From the NCBI GenBank assembly GCA_000737985.1, contig JNVT01000097.1, positions 1 to 64,000 of the forward strand: DNA of 64,000 bases, given 5' to 3'. The position numbers and the translations under genes were made by a program. Each line of letters begins with the position of its first letter. Positions within the stretch are counted from its first letter, which is position 1. This document shows, piece after piece, positions 29,714-38,682 of the stretch. Origin of the DNA: Gammaproteobacteria bacterium MFB021 (GTDB lineage: Bacteria > Pseudomonadota > Gammaproteobacteria > Pseudomonadales > Halomonadaceae). The notes below the pieces were generated by a model. That model saw only the letters and a program-made list of their open reading frames with translations, had not been told where the DNA came from and did no database searches.

Positions 29714-30934
29714 TCAGACGTCGCCGGCGTTGTCGCGCTCGACGGCTTCGAAGAGCCGGTCCTGGAGATCGGGAATCGCGGCCTGAACGCGGTTCCAACT
29801 GGGGATGAACGGCTTGTCGCGGGGGGATTCGAAAAACGCCGCACCGGCCTGCATGATGTTGTCGGCGAACAGTTCCACCGCCGCCTCCTCACTGTGGCGG
29901 TCGAGCTTGAGCCCATTCATCGCCGCGTCGTGATCATAGGCCTCGATCAGGTCCAGCGCGGTGCGATAGTAGGTGGCCTTGACGGTACGGAAGCTCTCGA
30001 CGCTCATCTCCACCCCTAGGGTCGCCAGCTTGCGGTACATCGCCTTGGCGATGTCCATGCTCATGCGGTTGAGCCCGCCACTCGGGTCCGCCTCGGAGAT
30101 CGGCTGATGCTTGTGGTCGTAGGCGTCGGCGATATCCACCTGACACAGCCGCTTGGTCGAGAAATTGCGATGCACCTCCGACAGCACCCCGATCTCCAGC
30201 CCCCAGTCGCTGGGAATACGGATCCCGTCGAGCACATCGGCACGCATCGAGAACTCACCGGAGAGCGGATAGCGGTAGCTGTCGAGATAGTCGAGATAAG
30301 GCAGCGGGCCGTAGATCATCTTGAAGGCGCGGATCAATGGCGTGACCATCAGCCGCGCGACCCGGCCGTTCAGCTTGCCGCCAGCAATACGCGAGTAGTA
30401 GCCCTTGCAGAACTCATAGTGGAAGCGCGGATTGGCTACCGGATAGATCAGCCGCGCCAGCAGCCCGCGATCGTAGGTGACGATATCGCAGTCGTGCAGC
30501 GCCACCGCCTCCGCCTTGCCCGAGGCGCGCACGTAGCCCGAGCAGTACCAGACGTTGCAGCCCTTGCCAGGCTCCAGCGGTGCCAGCCCTTCCGCCGCCA
30601 GCTCCTGGTGCAGCGCCTGCAGTCGCGGGCCGTCGTTCCACAGGATGCGATGGTGCTGCGGCAGGCGCGCGAAGAACTCCCGCGCCTTGAGAAACTGCTC
30701 GCGGTCGGCGCGGTCGAGCCCGATCACGATCTCACTGAGATAGGGCACCTTGCACAGCTCATCGACGATACGTGACAGCGCCGGCCCCTCCAGCTCCGAG
30801 TAGAGCGACGGCAGGATCAAACCCATCGGGCGCTGGCGCGAAAAGCCCTTGAGGTCGTTCTCCAGCGCCTCCACCGAGCGTCGGGTGAGGTTGTGGAAGT
30901 TGGTGATGATACCGTTCTGGTAGAAATCGCTCAT
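29714..30934 (-). CDS. gpgS: glucosyl-3-phosphoglycerate synthase (GT81-type)
   Basis: 406-residue GT-A glycosyltransferase that makes glucosyl-3-phosphoglycerate from an NDP-glucose and 3-phosphoglycerate, the first step to the compatible solute glucosylglycerate. Visible family features: GLILPSLYSELEGPAL near residue 40, IVIGLDRAD, GKGCNVWYCSGY, the metal-binding HDCDI near residue 150, SGEFSMRADVL and WGLEIGVLSE. The gene lies downstream of the MPGP-type phosphatase (142-nt gap, same strand). A mannosyl-3-phosphoglycerate activity is less likely from the sequence pattern. Confidence 0.88.
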   Translation of the reverse strand: MSDFYQNGIITNFHNLTRRSVEALENDLKGFSRQRPMGLILPSLYSELEGPALSRIVDELCKVPYLSEIVIGLDRADREQFLKAREFFARLPQHHRILWNDGPRLQALHQELAAEGLAPLEPGKGCNVWYCSGYVRASGKAEAVALHDCDIVTYDRGLLARLIYPVANPRFHYEFCKGYYSRIAGGKLNGRVARLMVTPLIRAFKMIYGPLPYLDYLDSYRYPLSGEFSMRADVLDGIRIPSDWGLEIGVLSEVHRNFSTKRLCQVDIADAYDHKHQPISEADPSGGLNRMSMDIAKAMYRKLATLGVEMSVESFRTVKATYYRTALDLIEAYDHDAAMNGLKLDRHSEEAAVELFADNIMQAGAAFFESPRDKPFIPSWNRVQAAIPDLQDRLFEAVERDNAGDV

Positions 30935-31076
30935 GCCACATCCTCGTTGTTATAAAAGCGCTGACTATAGACGCGCTGAACTGGCCGCCGGATACGCGTG
31001 AACAGCCAATCTCGAGGCACGCCAAACCCGAACCGGCCGGTGCACAAGAGCGACCGAGCACACTCGGCGACTCACG

Positions 31077-31925
31077 CTACGCTGGCCCTTGCCACCAGTG
31101 GGCCACCCCTTCGGCCCAACCCTGCGGGCCCGGTGCCTCAGTGCGATAGAGCCGGGCATGGGTCAGCGACATCGGCTGGCCGTGATCCGCACGGATGATC
31201 ACCGCCATGTCGGTGGCGGCGAGCAGAGTGAGATCGTTGGGGCCATCGCCGAGCCCCAGGGTCGGCGGCCGATAGCCGCGCAGCGCCTCGAAGCGCGCCA
31301 GCAGCCAGCGCACCGCGTGGCCCTTGTCGACCGCGCCCATCACATGCCAGAAGCGCCCGCCGCGGGTCAGCTGCAGGCCGTCGCTGTCGAGCGTCTCACG
31401 CAGCCGTTGCAGCTGGGTGTCATCGCCCTCCCACACCAGCGGCTCACTGCCCTCGCGCGCCATCGCCTGGCGTGCGCCCTCGGCGCTGAGCGCGGTCAGC
31501 TCGCACACCTCCTCGAGCGTCATCTCACCCATCCGCCGAAAGCGCAGGCCCAGGCGCTCGCGCACCACGTCCAGGCGCCGGCGGATGAAATCGACGTCCA
31601 GACTCGGCGTCTTCACCACCAGCCCTTCCGGCGACGCCGGATCGCGATCCAGACGCGCGTGCTGCCAGGCCGGCGGCAGGCCGATGACGGCGCCGTTCTC
31701 GGCAATGAAGGGGGTGTGTTCGAGCGCCAGCTCCCGGCGCAGCGCCAGCAGCTCCGCCCGGGTCTTGCTGGTGGTGGGGATGACCGGCACCCCGGCCGCC
31801 GCCAGGCGCTCCAGCGAGGCCGCGGCGGGCTGCCAGTCGTAACTATGGTGGTCGAGCAGCGATCCATCGAGATCGGTGAAAACCAGCAGGGGGGGCCGCT
31901 GCGGCCCGCCAGTCGCGTCACTCAT
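31077..31925 (-). CDS. HAD-family glucosyl/mannosyl-3-phosphoglycerate phosphatase
   Basis: 282-residue HAD-IIB phosphatase of the MPGP family. Motif I LLVFTDLDGSLLDHHSY carries the nucleophile Asp, motif II is in VIPTTSKTRAEL, the Lys of motif III in DKGHAVRWLL, and motif IV is GLGDGPNDLTLL. With gpgS directly downstream, its natural substrate is most probably glucosyl-3-phosphoglycerate, giving glucosylglycerate. Many such enzymes accept both glucosyl and mannosyl substrates. GGGGGATGCG precedes the ATG. Confidence 0.87.
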   Translation of the reverse strand: MSDATGGPQRPPLLVFTDLDGSLLDHHSYDWQPAAASLERLAAAGVPVIPTTSKTRAELLALRRELALEHTPFIAENGAVIGLPPAWQHARLDRDPASPEGLVVKTPSLDVDFIRRRLDVVRERLGLRFRRMGEMTLEEVCELTALSAEGARQAMAREGSEPLVWEGDDTQLQRLRETLDSDGLQLTRGGRFWHVMGAVDKGHAVRWLLARFEALRGYRPPTLGLGDGPNDLTLLAATDMAVIIRADHGQPMSLTHARLYRTEAPGPQGWAEGVAHWWQGPA

Positions 31926-32037
31926 CGCATCCCCCTATCCGCGTTCACGATCGGTCAGCCTCGGTGACCCTACCGCTTGAAGGTAGCACGGATCGTGCCA
32001 ACGCCAGCGCACCGCGGCTATTCGGGCTGGCGCGACG

Positions 32038-32063
32038 CAAAACGGGGCACTGTCGCGCCCCGT
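32038..32063 (-). terminator. terminator of dgoA-dgoK
   Basis: 7-bp GC-rich stem (ACGGGGC / GCCCCGT), 8-nt loop, followed by TTTTG on the minus strand, 50 nt beyond the dgoK stop. Confidence 0.7.
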
Positions 32064-32113
32064 GTTTCAGGGTAATGCACCAAGATAACGCACCAGGACG
32101 GTGCAAAGCGGCG

Positions 32114-33028
32114 TCAGCGCAACGCGTGGCGCGCCGCAATGGCGAGCACGCCGGCGATGGTGGCGGCATCGCTATCGATCGTCACCACCGTCAGCCCCGC
32201 CTGCTCCAGCGCCTGGGTATAGCTCTGGCGTAGATTCTCGGCACCGACCAGCAGGACCCGCTCGAGCGCCGGCCGCGCCGCGCGCATGGCGTGAACCTCC
32301 TCGCCGATCAGCACACCGGAGAGAAAGCTGCCCACCTGCTCCGCGGCCAGACCGGCATAGAGGTGTCGGCTGCGGCCTTCGAACAGCGCGTGCAGGACGC
32401 CACCGGCGTGGCCGGCGCGGGAGAGTCCCAACTGGAAGGCGGCAGCGTCGAACGCCGCCTCGTCGCGGGCGGGCTCCCCCGGCAGGGTATGGAAACGCAC
32501 CGCATGGTAGAGCTCACCGGTCATCAGCGTGGTGAAATCGGTCAGATACCCATCCTCGAGATGCGCCCACTTGCTGTGAGTGCCCGGCAGGCAGCAGTCG
32601 GCGCTATCGACACCGGCCAGCGCCAGCGCCCCGAACGCCTGCACCTCCTCGCCCCGCATGACGTCGACATGCGCCGAGGTGACCTGTTTGACCCCCGGCA
32701 CGATCCAGGTGTGGTCGAGACCTGGCGCCGCGACCACCCGGTCGGCGAGCTCGGCGGCGGTCACCGGCAGCTCCAGCTGCGGCGCTTCGAACCAGCCCCG
32801 CTGCGAACCGACCATGCCGGCGAGATAGATCGGCACCGGCTCGCTTCCCTCGCCCGCGCGCCAGTCGCTCACCTGCGCGGCGCAGTAGTGCGGAAACTCC
32901 TCGCGCGCCAATGCCCGCAGGCCGGAACTCGAACGCCGCGTATCGAGGATGCGACCGCTGGCAGCGTCGACCAGAAAGGCGCGGAAGTTGCTGGTCCCCC
33001 AGTCGACGACGATCAGGCGCTGGCTCAT
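32114..33028 (-). CDS. dgoK: 2-dehydro-3-deoxygalactonokinase
   Basis: Phosphorylates 2-keto-3-deoxygalactonate to the 6-phosphate. 304 residues, starting MSQRLIVVDWGTSNFRAFL (ASKHA phosphate-1 motif). Other family features are IYLAGMVGSQRGW, WIVPGVKQV, DCCLPGTHSKWAHLEDG and GLAAEQVGSFLSGVLIGEEV. The ATG overlaps the dgoA stop by 4 nt, so kinase and aldolase are translationally coupled, in the reverse of pathway order. An open frame extends further upstream but overlaps dgoA and is not the real N-terminus. Confidence 0.93.
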   Translation of the reverse strand: MSQRLIVVDWGTSNFRAFLVDAASGRILDTRRSSSGLRALAREEFPHYCAAQVSDWRAGEGSEPVPIYLAGMVGSQRGWFEAPQLELPVTAAELADRVVAAPGLDHTWIVPGVKQVTSAHVDVMRGEEVQAFGALALAGVDSADCCLPGTHSKWAHLEDGYLTDFTTLMTGELYHAVRFHTLPGEPARDEAAFDAAAFQLGLSRAGHAGGVLHALFEGRSRHLYAGLAAEQVGSFLSGVLIGEEVHAMRAARPALERVLLVGAENLRQSYTQALEQAGLTVVTIDSDAATIAGVLAIAARHALR

Positions 33029-33711
33029 GCGTCGGCCTCGCGCTCCAACGCCTCGGCCTGCTGCGCCACCTCGCGCAGCCGCTGCCACTCGGCGACCAGC
33101 GCCCGCGCGATTTCGCCCACCTCGGCAGCGGGTCGGCCAGGCTTGTAGAGGTTGCTGCCGAAACCGAAGCCGGCCACCCCATGGGCGTGCCACTCGGCCA
33201 TGTTGCTCTGATCGATCCCGCCGACCGCGAGTACCGGCAGCCCTTTGGGCAGAATGGCGCGGATATCCTTGAAGTAGGCAGTGCCCAGACGTGCCGCCGG
33301 AAACAGCTTGAGCGCCGTGGCACCCGCTCTGGCCGCGGCCAATGCTTCTGTCGGCGTCATGCAGCCGATCATCGGCGCCAGGCCGTGAGCGACCCCGGCA
33401 CGGATCACCTCTGGGTCGCTGTTCGGGGTGATCAGCAGCGGCGCGTCCAGGGTGGCGAGGCGCTCGGCATCCGCCGGGTCGAGTACCGTCCCGGCACCCA
33501 CCACCACGTCTGCCGGGCAGCGCTTGCTGATGGCCGCGATGCTGTCCCAGGCGCGGGGCGAATTGAGCGGAATCTCGATCAGCTTGAACCCCGCCGCGAC
33601 CAGGGCATCGAAGACGCCGTCGATCTCCTCCGGCGTGATCCCGCGTAGAATCGCCACCAGCGGGCGCTCGCGCAGCGCCGTCTCGAGCGCAAACTTGCGT
33701 GTCTCCTTCAT
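33025..33711 (-). CDS. dgoA: 2-dehydro-3-deoxy-6-phosphogalactonate aldolase
   Basis: Class I aldolase (KDPG/KDPGal family) that cleaves KDPGal to pyruvate and glyceraldehyde-3-phosphate. 228 residues with LVAILRGITPEE (catalytic Glu region), VVGAGTVLDP, LLITPNSDPEVI and ALKLFPAARLG (Schiff-base Lys). The LRGI...P and KLFPA pattern with dgoK coupled downstream favours DgoA over Eda. GAGGAGAGAGAG precedes the ATG. The upstream region holds three operator-like sites. Confidence 0.92.
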   Translation of the reverse strand: MKETRKFALETALRERPLVAILRGITPEEIDGVFDALVAAGFKLIEIPLNSPRAWDSIAAISKRCPADVVVGAGTVLDPADAERLATLDAPLLITPNSDPEVIRAGVAHGLAPMIGCMTPTEALAAARAGATALKLFPAARLGTAYFKDIRAILPKGLPVLAVGGIDQSNMAEWHAHGVAGFGFGSNLYKPGRPAAEVGEIARALVAEWQRLREVAQQAEALEREADA

Positions 33712-33748
33712 CTCTCTCTCCTCGTTGCCGCTCGATTGTCACGTCGGC

Positions 33749-33809
33749 ATTGTCCTACACGGTGCATAGCGCGTCGTGTAGGACAATACCAACCAGTATG
33801 TCATACATA
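33749..33809. promoter_or_regulatory. cluster of three FCD-GntR-like operators upstream of dgoA
   Basis: A perfect 12-bp inverted repeat ATTGTCCTACAC (33749-33760) and GTGTAGGACAAT (33776-33787) is followed by the palindrome TATGTCATACATA (33797-33809). Each unit contains NTGT-N3-ACAN, matching the general FadR/FCD-GntR site TNGTNNNACNA. They lie 38-98 bp before the dgoA start. The same palindrome occurs before the gntR gene at 43643. Confidence 0.6.
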
Positions 33810-33944
33810 GGATTCCGCAATCGCCCGCGCGGCGCCTTCATACTTTGGTCGGCCCTGCCCGACCTCCGGAGCCCGGAGGTTCGGCATCCGCCAGCCACCT
33901 CTGGTGCAGACGACAGCGCCAGTCCACATGAGCGCCACACGTCA

Positions 33945-34865
33945 TCACGCGATTCGCTTTACGCGCTTGGATACCGAGCCCACGGCTTCGTGCTGGTACT
34001 GGCTGGGCGTCATCCCTTTCTGTTCACGAAAGTGGCGATTGAAATTGGACAGATTGTTGTAGCCGACCTGAAAGCAAATATCGGCAATGGAATGCCTGCC
34101 TTCGAGCAACAGCCGACAGGCATGACCGATGCGGAGTCGCCGCAGGAAGGCAATGAAAGTATCGCCCGTGGCCTGCTTGAAGAAGCGCGAAAAGCCGGAG
34201 GGAGACATGCCATGCTCGGCAGCCAGTGTCGACATACGCAGCGCTTCGTGGAAATGGTCATGAATATGGCGCAGTACGGCGTCGACCTGGGCCGAGGAGA
34301 CACCGCTGGCACCGGGGCCATAACCACGGCCGGAGAGTGTCCGGTAATCGCTCTGCGACAGGCTGCGCAGAATCGTCAGCACGCTGAGCAACTTGCCGGC
34401 GTTGTCCTGCTCACCCATCTTGATCAGCAGTTCGCCGCAGCGGACCGCTTCCTCCCCGCCGAACTCCACCCCCCGCGCCGAGTCCTCGATCAGCGGGGAC
34501 AGGCAGTTGAGCTCCGGACAGAGCTGCATCATGTGCTCTAACCACTCGCCCTTGAACTGCAGCACGACGTCGCGCCCTTCGATCAGCGGCCGGGACTCGT
34601 CGAGGTCGCTGAACCAGGCATGGGGAATGTTGGGCCCGACCAGCACCAGATTGCCCGGTGCGAAGCGGCCGATATAGTCGCCGACGAAACAGTGCCCCTG
34701 CGAGTCGCGGATGAGATGCAGCTCATACTCAGGATGATAATTCCAGCGCGCGAGCGGCGCCGGGAAGTCGTGACAGTGCCAGTAGAAGCTGAATTTCGGG
34801 TCCTGGCTGATGCTTTCGAAGACAGGTGCACCCAGCGGGGTATCGTTGAGCGGCGCAGCGATCAT
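33945..34865 (-). CDS. AraC-family transcriptional regulator
   Basis: 306 residues. N-terminal cupin-like sensor domain (WNYHPEYELHLIRD, GNLVLVGPNIPHAW) and C-terminal double helix-turn-helix from about residue 200 (LRMSTLAAEHGMSPSGFSRFFKQATG; HSIADICFQVGYNNLSNFNRHFREQKGMTPSQY). The sensor probably binds a sugar or polyol. It is divergent from the dehydrogenase/ABC-transporter operon 393 bp away and is the likely activator of that operon. Downstream neighbour dgoA is on the same strand but 230 bp away with its own operators. Confidence 0.92.
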   Translation of the reverse strand: MIAAPLNDTPLGAPVFESISQDPKFSFYWHCHDFPAPLARWNYHPEYELHLIRDSQGHCFVGDYIGRFAPGNLVLVGPNIPHAWFSDLDESRPLIEGRDVVLQFKGEWLEHMMQLCPELNCLSPLIEDSARGVEFGGEEAVRCGELLIKMGEQDNAGKLLSVLTILRSLSQSDYRTLSGRGYGPGASGVSSAQVDAVLRHIHDHFHEALRMSTLAAEHGMSPSGFSRFFKQATGDTFIAFLRRLRIGHACRLLLEGRHSIADICFQVGYNNLSNFNRHFREQKGMTPSQYQHEAVGSVSKRVKRIA

Positions 34866-35258
34866 CGGTATCAGAGCCTCGGTCGGCCAATACGGTGCAT
34901 GACGTCCATCGATGCATGACCCACGCCGGGCAGCAATGATGCAGCCGCGACGAGAGGTCCCTGTCGACGCCCACCCATCCTGAAAGGAATAGGGGCGTCA
35001 GACTTTTAGACTTTGGTCACGGTCGTCCGCCCATCAGCGCCCGACCGACCACCGAACAGTTCCGTCGAATACTTTAAAAACAAGAGATTAACAGACTCCA
35101 CGGCAGGCTCTGCAAAAAAGTATCAGCCACTCGAAAATTACAGCCTAGCCGCTTTTCCCGCCCAGCGCGTAGCGTCACTGCCAAGCCGGTGGCGAGCCGG
35201 AGCGAGCAGATAGAAGACCGGTTCTCGCCCGTTTTTCCTACGACCCGAGAAGCGCGCC
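34866..35258. other. 393-bp divergent control region between araC-type regulator and polyol dehydrogenase
   Basis: Non-coding. Contains the direct repeat TGCATGAC at 34896 and 34913, and a more AT-rich stretch around 35070-35150 that probably holds the rightward promoter. No TGT-N3-ACA operator of the type found before dgoA is seen here, which fits separate control by the AraC protein. Confidence 0.5.
34896..34920. repeat. direct repeat TGCATGAC with 17-bp period
   Basis: Two identical 8-mers (34896-34903, 34913-34920) just upstream of the AraC-type gene. AraC proteins bind direct repeats, so this is a candidate autoregulatory site; the 8-mer is short. Confidence 0.3.
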
Positions 35259-36305
35259 ATGAAAGCCAGAGCCCTGGTGCTGGAGAAAAAACGCGAGCTG
35301 TCACTGCGTGAGATCGAGCTGCCGGATCATCTCGGCACCGATGATGTCCGCGTGCGGATACATACCGTGGGCATCTGCGGCAGCGATGTCCACTACTACA
35401 CCCACGGCCGTATCGGCCCCTTCGTCGTGGAAGCGCCCATGGTGCTCGGCCACGAGGCCTCCGGCGTGGTCACCGCGGTCGGCAGCAACGTTAGCCATCT
35501 GCAGGTCGGCGACCGGGTGTGCATGGAGCCCGGCATTCCTGACCCCAGCTCGCGCGCGTCCAAGCTGGGCGTCTACAACGTCGACCCCAGCGTGCGCTTC
35601 TGGGCCACCCCGCCGGTGCACGGCTGCCTGACGCCCGAGGTCACTCATCCGGCAGCTTTCACCTTCGCCCTGCCCGACTCGGTCTCCTTCGCGGCAGGGG
35701 CGATGATCGAGCCGTTCGCCATCGGCATGCAGGCAGTGGTCAAGGCACGCATGCAGCCGGGCGACATCTGCGTCGTCACCGGCGCGGGGCCGATCGGCCT
35801 GATGGTCGCTCTGGCGGCATTGGCGGGTGGGGCCAGCGAGGTGCTGGTCTCCGATCTGGTCGAGGAGAAGCTGGCGATCGCCGGGCGCTACGCCGGCATT
35901 ACCCCCGTCAATGTCTCACGCGAGTCGCTGCGTGACGCGGTCGCCGAGCGCTGCGGCCAGGACTGGGGCGCCGACGTGGTGTTCGAAGCCAGTGGCAGCC
36001 CCCGGGTCTATGACGATGTATTGGCCTGTGCCCGACCCGCCGGCACGATCGTACTGGTCGGCATGCCGGTGGAGCCGGTCACCTTCGATATCGTCTCGGC
36101 CCAGGCCAAGGAGCTGCGCATCGAGACGGTGTTCCGCTACGCCAATGTCTATGACCGGGCGATCGACCTGATCGCCTCGGGCAAGGTCGACCTCGAGCCA
36201 CTGATCAGCGAGACCTTCGCTTTCGAGCAGAGCATCGAAGCGTTCGAGCGCGCCGCCAGCGCGCGACCTCAGGACGTCAAGCTGCAGATCACGCTCGCTA
36301 GCTGA
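35259..36305 (+). CDS. zinc-dependent polyol/sugar dehydrogenase (MDR family)
   Basis: 348-residue medium-chain dehydrogenase of the sorbitol/xylitol dehydrogenase branch. Catalytic zinc site: Cys in [14 protein letters not shown] (about residue 41) and His/Glu in GHEASG (about 66-67). The structural-zinc Cys cluster is replaced ([15 protein letters not shown]), as in many polyol dehydrogenases. Rossmann motif [10 protein letters not shown] near residue 172. It heads a run with a sugar ABC transporter, suggesting oxidation of the imported polyol or sugar. Exact substrate not determinable by eye. Confidence 0.87.
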   Translation: MKARALVLEKKRELSLREIELPDHLGTDDVRVRIHTVGICGSDVHYYTHGRIGPFVVEAPMVLGHEASGVVTAVGSNVSHLQVGDRVCMEPGIPDPSSRASKLGVYNVDPSVRFWATPPVHGCLTPEVTHPAAFTFALPDSVSFAAGAMIEPFAIGMQAVVKARMQPGDICVVTGAGPIGLMVALAALAGGASEVLVSDLVEEKLAIAGRYAGITPVNVSRESLRDAVAERCGQDWGADVVFEASGSPRVYDDVLACARPAGTIVLVGMPVEPVTFDIVSAQAKELRIETVFRYANVYDRAIDLIASGKVDLEPLISETFAFEQSIEAFERAASARPQDVKLQITLAS

Positions 36306-36348
36306 AGACTGCCAACACCAGCACGCCACTCACTAGAGGCAAACAACA

Positions 36349-37782
36349 ATGACCCAGTTCAAGCGTCGCGACATATTGAAGGGAATGGGCGGGCTCGCCG
36401 GCCTGTCGCTGATGGGCGCCGGTGCGCTGCGCACGGCCCTCGCCCAAGGGATGGCCAGCGATGAAGCCTGGCAACAGGCCAGCGGCACCACCATCCAGTT
36501 CATCTCCGAGAACACCCCGCCGACGACGGCGATCGCCGCCAATCTGGACGCCTTCAAGGCGCTCACCGGCATCACCGTCAATATCACCGAGATGCAGTTG
36601 GGAGCGCTGGTACAGAAGGTCGCGCTGGACTTCGGCGCCGGACGCAGCGCCTACGACGTGATCTATGCCGATCCCTACCAGGTGCTGGCGCCCTATCATC
36701 GCGGCCTGGTGGATCTCAATACGTTCATCAAGGATGGCCAGCAACCGGTGGTCCCCAAGGGCATCGAGGACTTCATTCCCTCGCAGCTGGCCGCCGCCGG
36801 CCGTTTCGAGAACGCGGATGCCCTGTATGCACTGCCCTACGACTGCCCGACGATGATCTGGATCTACCGCCGCGATCTGTTCGAGAAGTACCGCGACCAG
36901 ATACGCCAGGATCTCGGCTTCGACCCGATGCCCACGGACGACACCACCTGGGAACAGTACTATCAGATCGCCGCGTGGTTCAGTAACGGCAACGCCAGCG
37001 AGGTCAAGTACGGTACTGGCCACCAGGCGCAGCAGTACGATTCGCTGATGTGCGACTTCTCCAACGTGCTGTTCGCCTACGGCGGTAGCTACTTTGCCAA
37101 CGGCCAGCAGATCGGTCTCTACGGCACCGACTCACCCGGCGCCTGCCAGTTGACCAGCGACGCCTCGCTGGAAGCGGCGCGCTTCTATCAGAAGCTGCTC
37201 AAGGTCGCCCACCCCGGCAGCACCAGCTGGGACTGGACCGGCGTTGCCAACGCCTTCCAGAACGGTGAGTTCGCGATGATGCCGGAGTGGCACGAGTTCG
37301 CCGGCTCGCTGGAGAGCTCGGACCTGAAGGGCAAGATCGGCTATGCACCGCTACCCAAGGGGCCAGCGCGCAGTGCCAATCTGTGGGGCGGCACCGGGAT
37401 CGGCATCAACGCCAACGCCTCGCCCGAGAAGCAGAAGGCAGCGTGGCTGTTCCTGGTCTGGGCGACCTCGCCGCAGACCCAGCTGATGGGGCTGAAGAGC
37501 CAGGTCGGCGGCGGCACGCCGACACGCCAGTCGGTCTACGACATGCCCGAGGTCAAGGCGGCCAGCAAACCGCCCACCGACATGCCCAACATGCTCACCG
37601 CGGATACCATGCTGATAGCCTGGCAAGACGATCACATCGGCCTGCGACCCAAGATCCCCCAGTGGAACGAGGTCGACACGGTGATCTTCACCGAGCTTTC
37701 GAAGATGCTGGCGGGCCAGATGTCGCCCGAGGAAACCATGCAGAGCGCCAAGCAACGCATCGATCGCATCGTGGGGGCGTGA
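36349..37782 (+). CDS. ABC transporter sugar-binding protein, twin-arginine signal
   Basis: 477-residue extracellular solute-binding protein, family 1 (MalE-like). The N-terminus MTQFKRRDILKGMGG followed by GLAGLSLMGAGALRTALAQ is a Tat-type signal (RRxxLK) with probable cleavage after ALA. The mature part shows the usual binding-protein pattern (SAYDVIYADPYQVLAPY; GTGIGINANASPEKQKAAW). It lies 43 bp after the dehydrogenase and 3 bp before the first permease. Tat export of a sugar-binding protein implies folding before transport. Confidence 0.9.
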   Translation: MTQFKRRDILKGMGGLAGLSLMGAGALRTALAQGMASDEAWQQASGTTIQFISENTPPTTAIAANLDAFKALTGITVNITEMQLGALVQKVALDFGAGRSAYDVIYADPYQVLAPYHRGLVDLNTFIKDGQQPVVPKGIEDFIPSQLAAAGRFENADALYALPYDCPTMIWIYRRDLFEKYRDQIRQDLGFDPMPTDDTTWEQYYQIAAWFSNGNASEVKYGTGHQAQQYDSLMCDFSNVLFAYGGSYFANGQQIGLYGTDSPGACQLTSDASLEAARFYQKLLKVAHPGSTSWDWTGVANAFQNGEFAMMPEWHEFAGSLESSDLKGKIGYAPLPKGPARSANLWGGTGIGINANASPEKQKAAWLFLVWATSPQTQLMGLKSQVGGGTPTRQSVYDMPEVKAASKPPTDMPNMLTADTMLIAWQDDHIGLRPKIPQWNEVDTVIFTELSKMLAGQMSPEETMQSAKQRIDRIVGA

Positions 37783-37785
37783 CGC

Positions 37786-38682
37786 ATGGCGCTGGTGACC
37801 GCAAGGCCCGCACCACGGCGGCAGAGGTTCGAGCTGGCGATGATGTCGCCAGCGCTCTTCCTGCTCGCTCTGATCACGCTGGTGCCGTTCTTCTCGATCA
37901 TCTGGATGAGCTTCAACGACGTCAGCCTGATGGGCGGGCTGAGCATGACGTTCTCGGGCCTCGACAACTGGCAGCGGGTGTTCACCGACCCGGACATCCG
38001 CGCCAGCTGGCTGATCAGTCTGGTCTACTTCCTGTCCACGGTGGGCCTGGAGATGCTCATCGGCACAGTGATGGCGCTGCTGGTCTACAGTCTGAGGCGG
38101 GGCAGTAACATCGTCATCTCGCTGCTACTGATTCCGATGTTCATCGCCCCGGTGATCGTCGGTCTGCTCGGACGCTTCATGCTCGACCCCAGCCACGGCC
38201 TGTATGCCTGGATACTCAACGAAACCGGCCTGTTCGACGGCAATATTCTCGGCAGCGTCGGCTCGGCGATGGCCGCGGTGATTCTGATGGATGTGTGGGA
38301 GTGGACGCCACTGGTGGCACTGATCGTGCTGGCCGGGCTTACCTCGGTACCCGAAGACACCCTGGAAGCCGCGGAGATGGACGGCGCCAATTATCGCCAG
38401 AAACTGCTCTATATCATCCTGCCGTCGATCTCCAACATCCTGCTGGTGGCCCTGCTGATCCGCGCCATGGATGCGATTCGCTTCTTCGCGATCATCTTCA
38501 TCACCACCAACGGCGGGCCTGCGGACTCCACCAAGATCATTCCCATCCGGCTCTACGACATTGCCTTCCGCTTCTTCGACCTGGGCTACGCCGCCGCCGT
38601 CGGCATTACCATGCTGGTGTTCTCGATCCTGGTCGCCAATGCGTTCACCAAGCTGCTCAAACGCCGGGAGAGTGCCTCATGA
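37786..38682 (+). CDS. ABC sugar transporter permease (MalF/UgpA type)
   Basis: 298-residue inner-membrane permease with six predicted helices. The first lies in FELAMMSPALFLLALITLVPF. The EAA-type loop EAAEMDGANYRQKLLYIILP contacts the ATPase. It begins three bases after the binding-protein stop and overlaps the second permease by 4 nt. Confidence 0.93.
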   Translation: MALVTARPAPRRQRFELAMMSPALFLLALITLVPFFSIIWMSFNDVSLMGGLSMTFSGLDNWQRVFTDPDIRASWLISLVYFLSTVGLEMLIGTVMALLVYSLRRGSNIVISLLLIPMFIAPVIVGLLGRFMLDPSHGLYAWILNETGLFDGNILGSVGSAMAAVILMDVWEWTPLVALIVLAGLTSVPEDTLEAAEMDGANYRQKLLYIILPSISNILLVALLIRAMDAIRFFAIIFITTNGGPADSTKIIPIRLYDIAFRFFDLGYAAAVGITMLVFSILVANAFTKLLKRRESAS

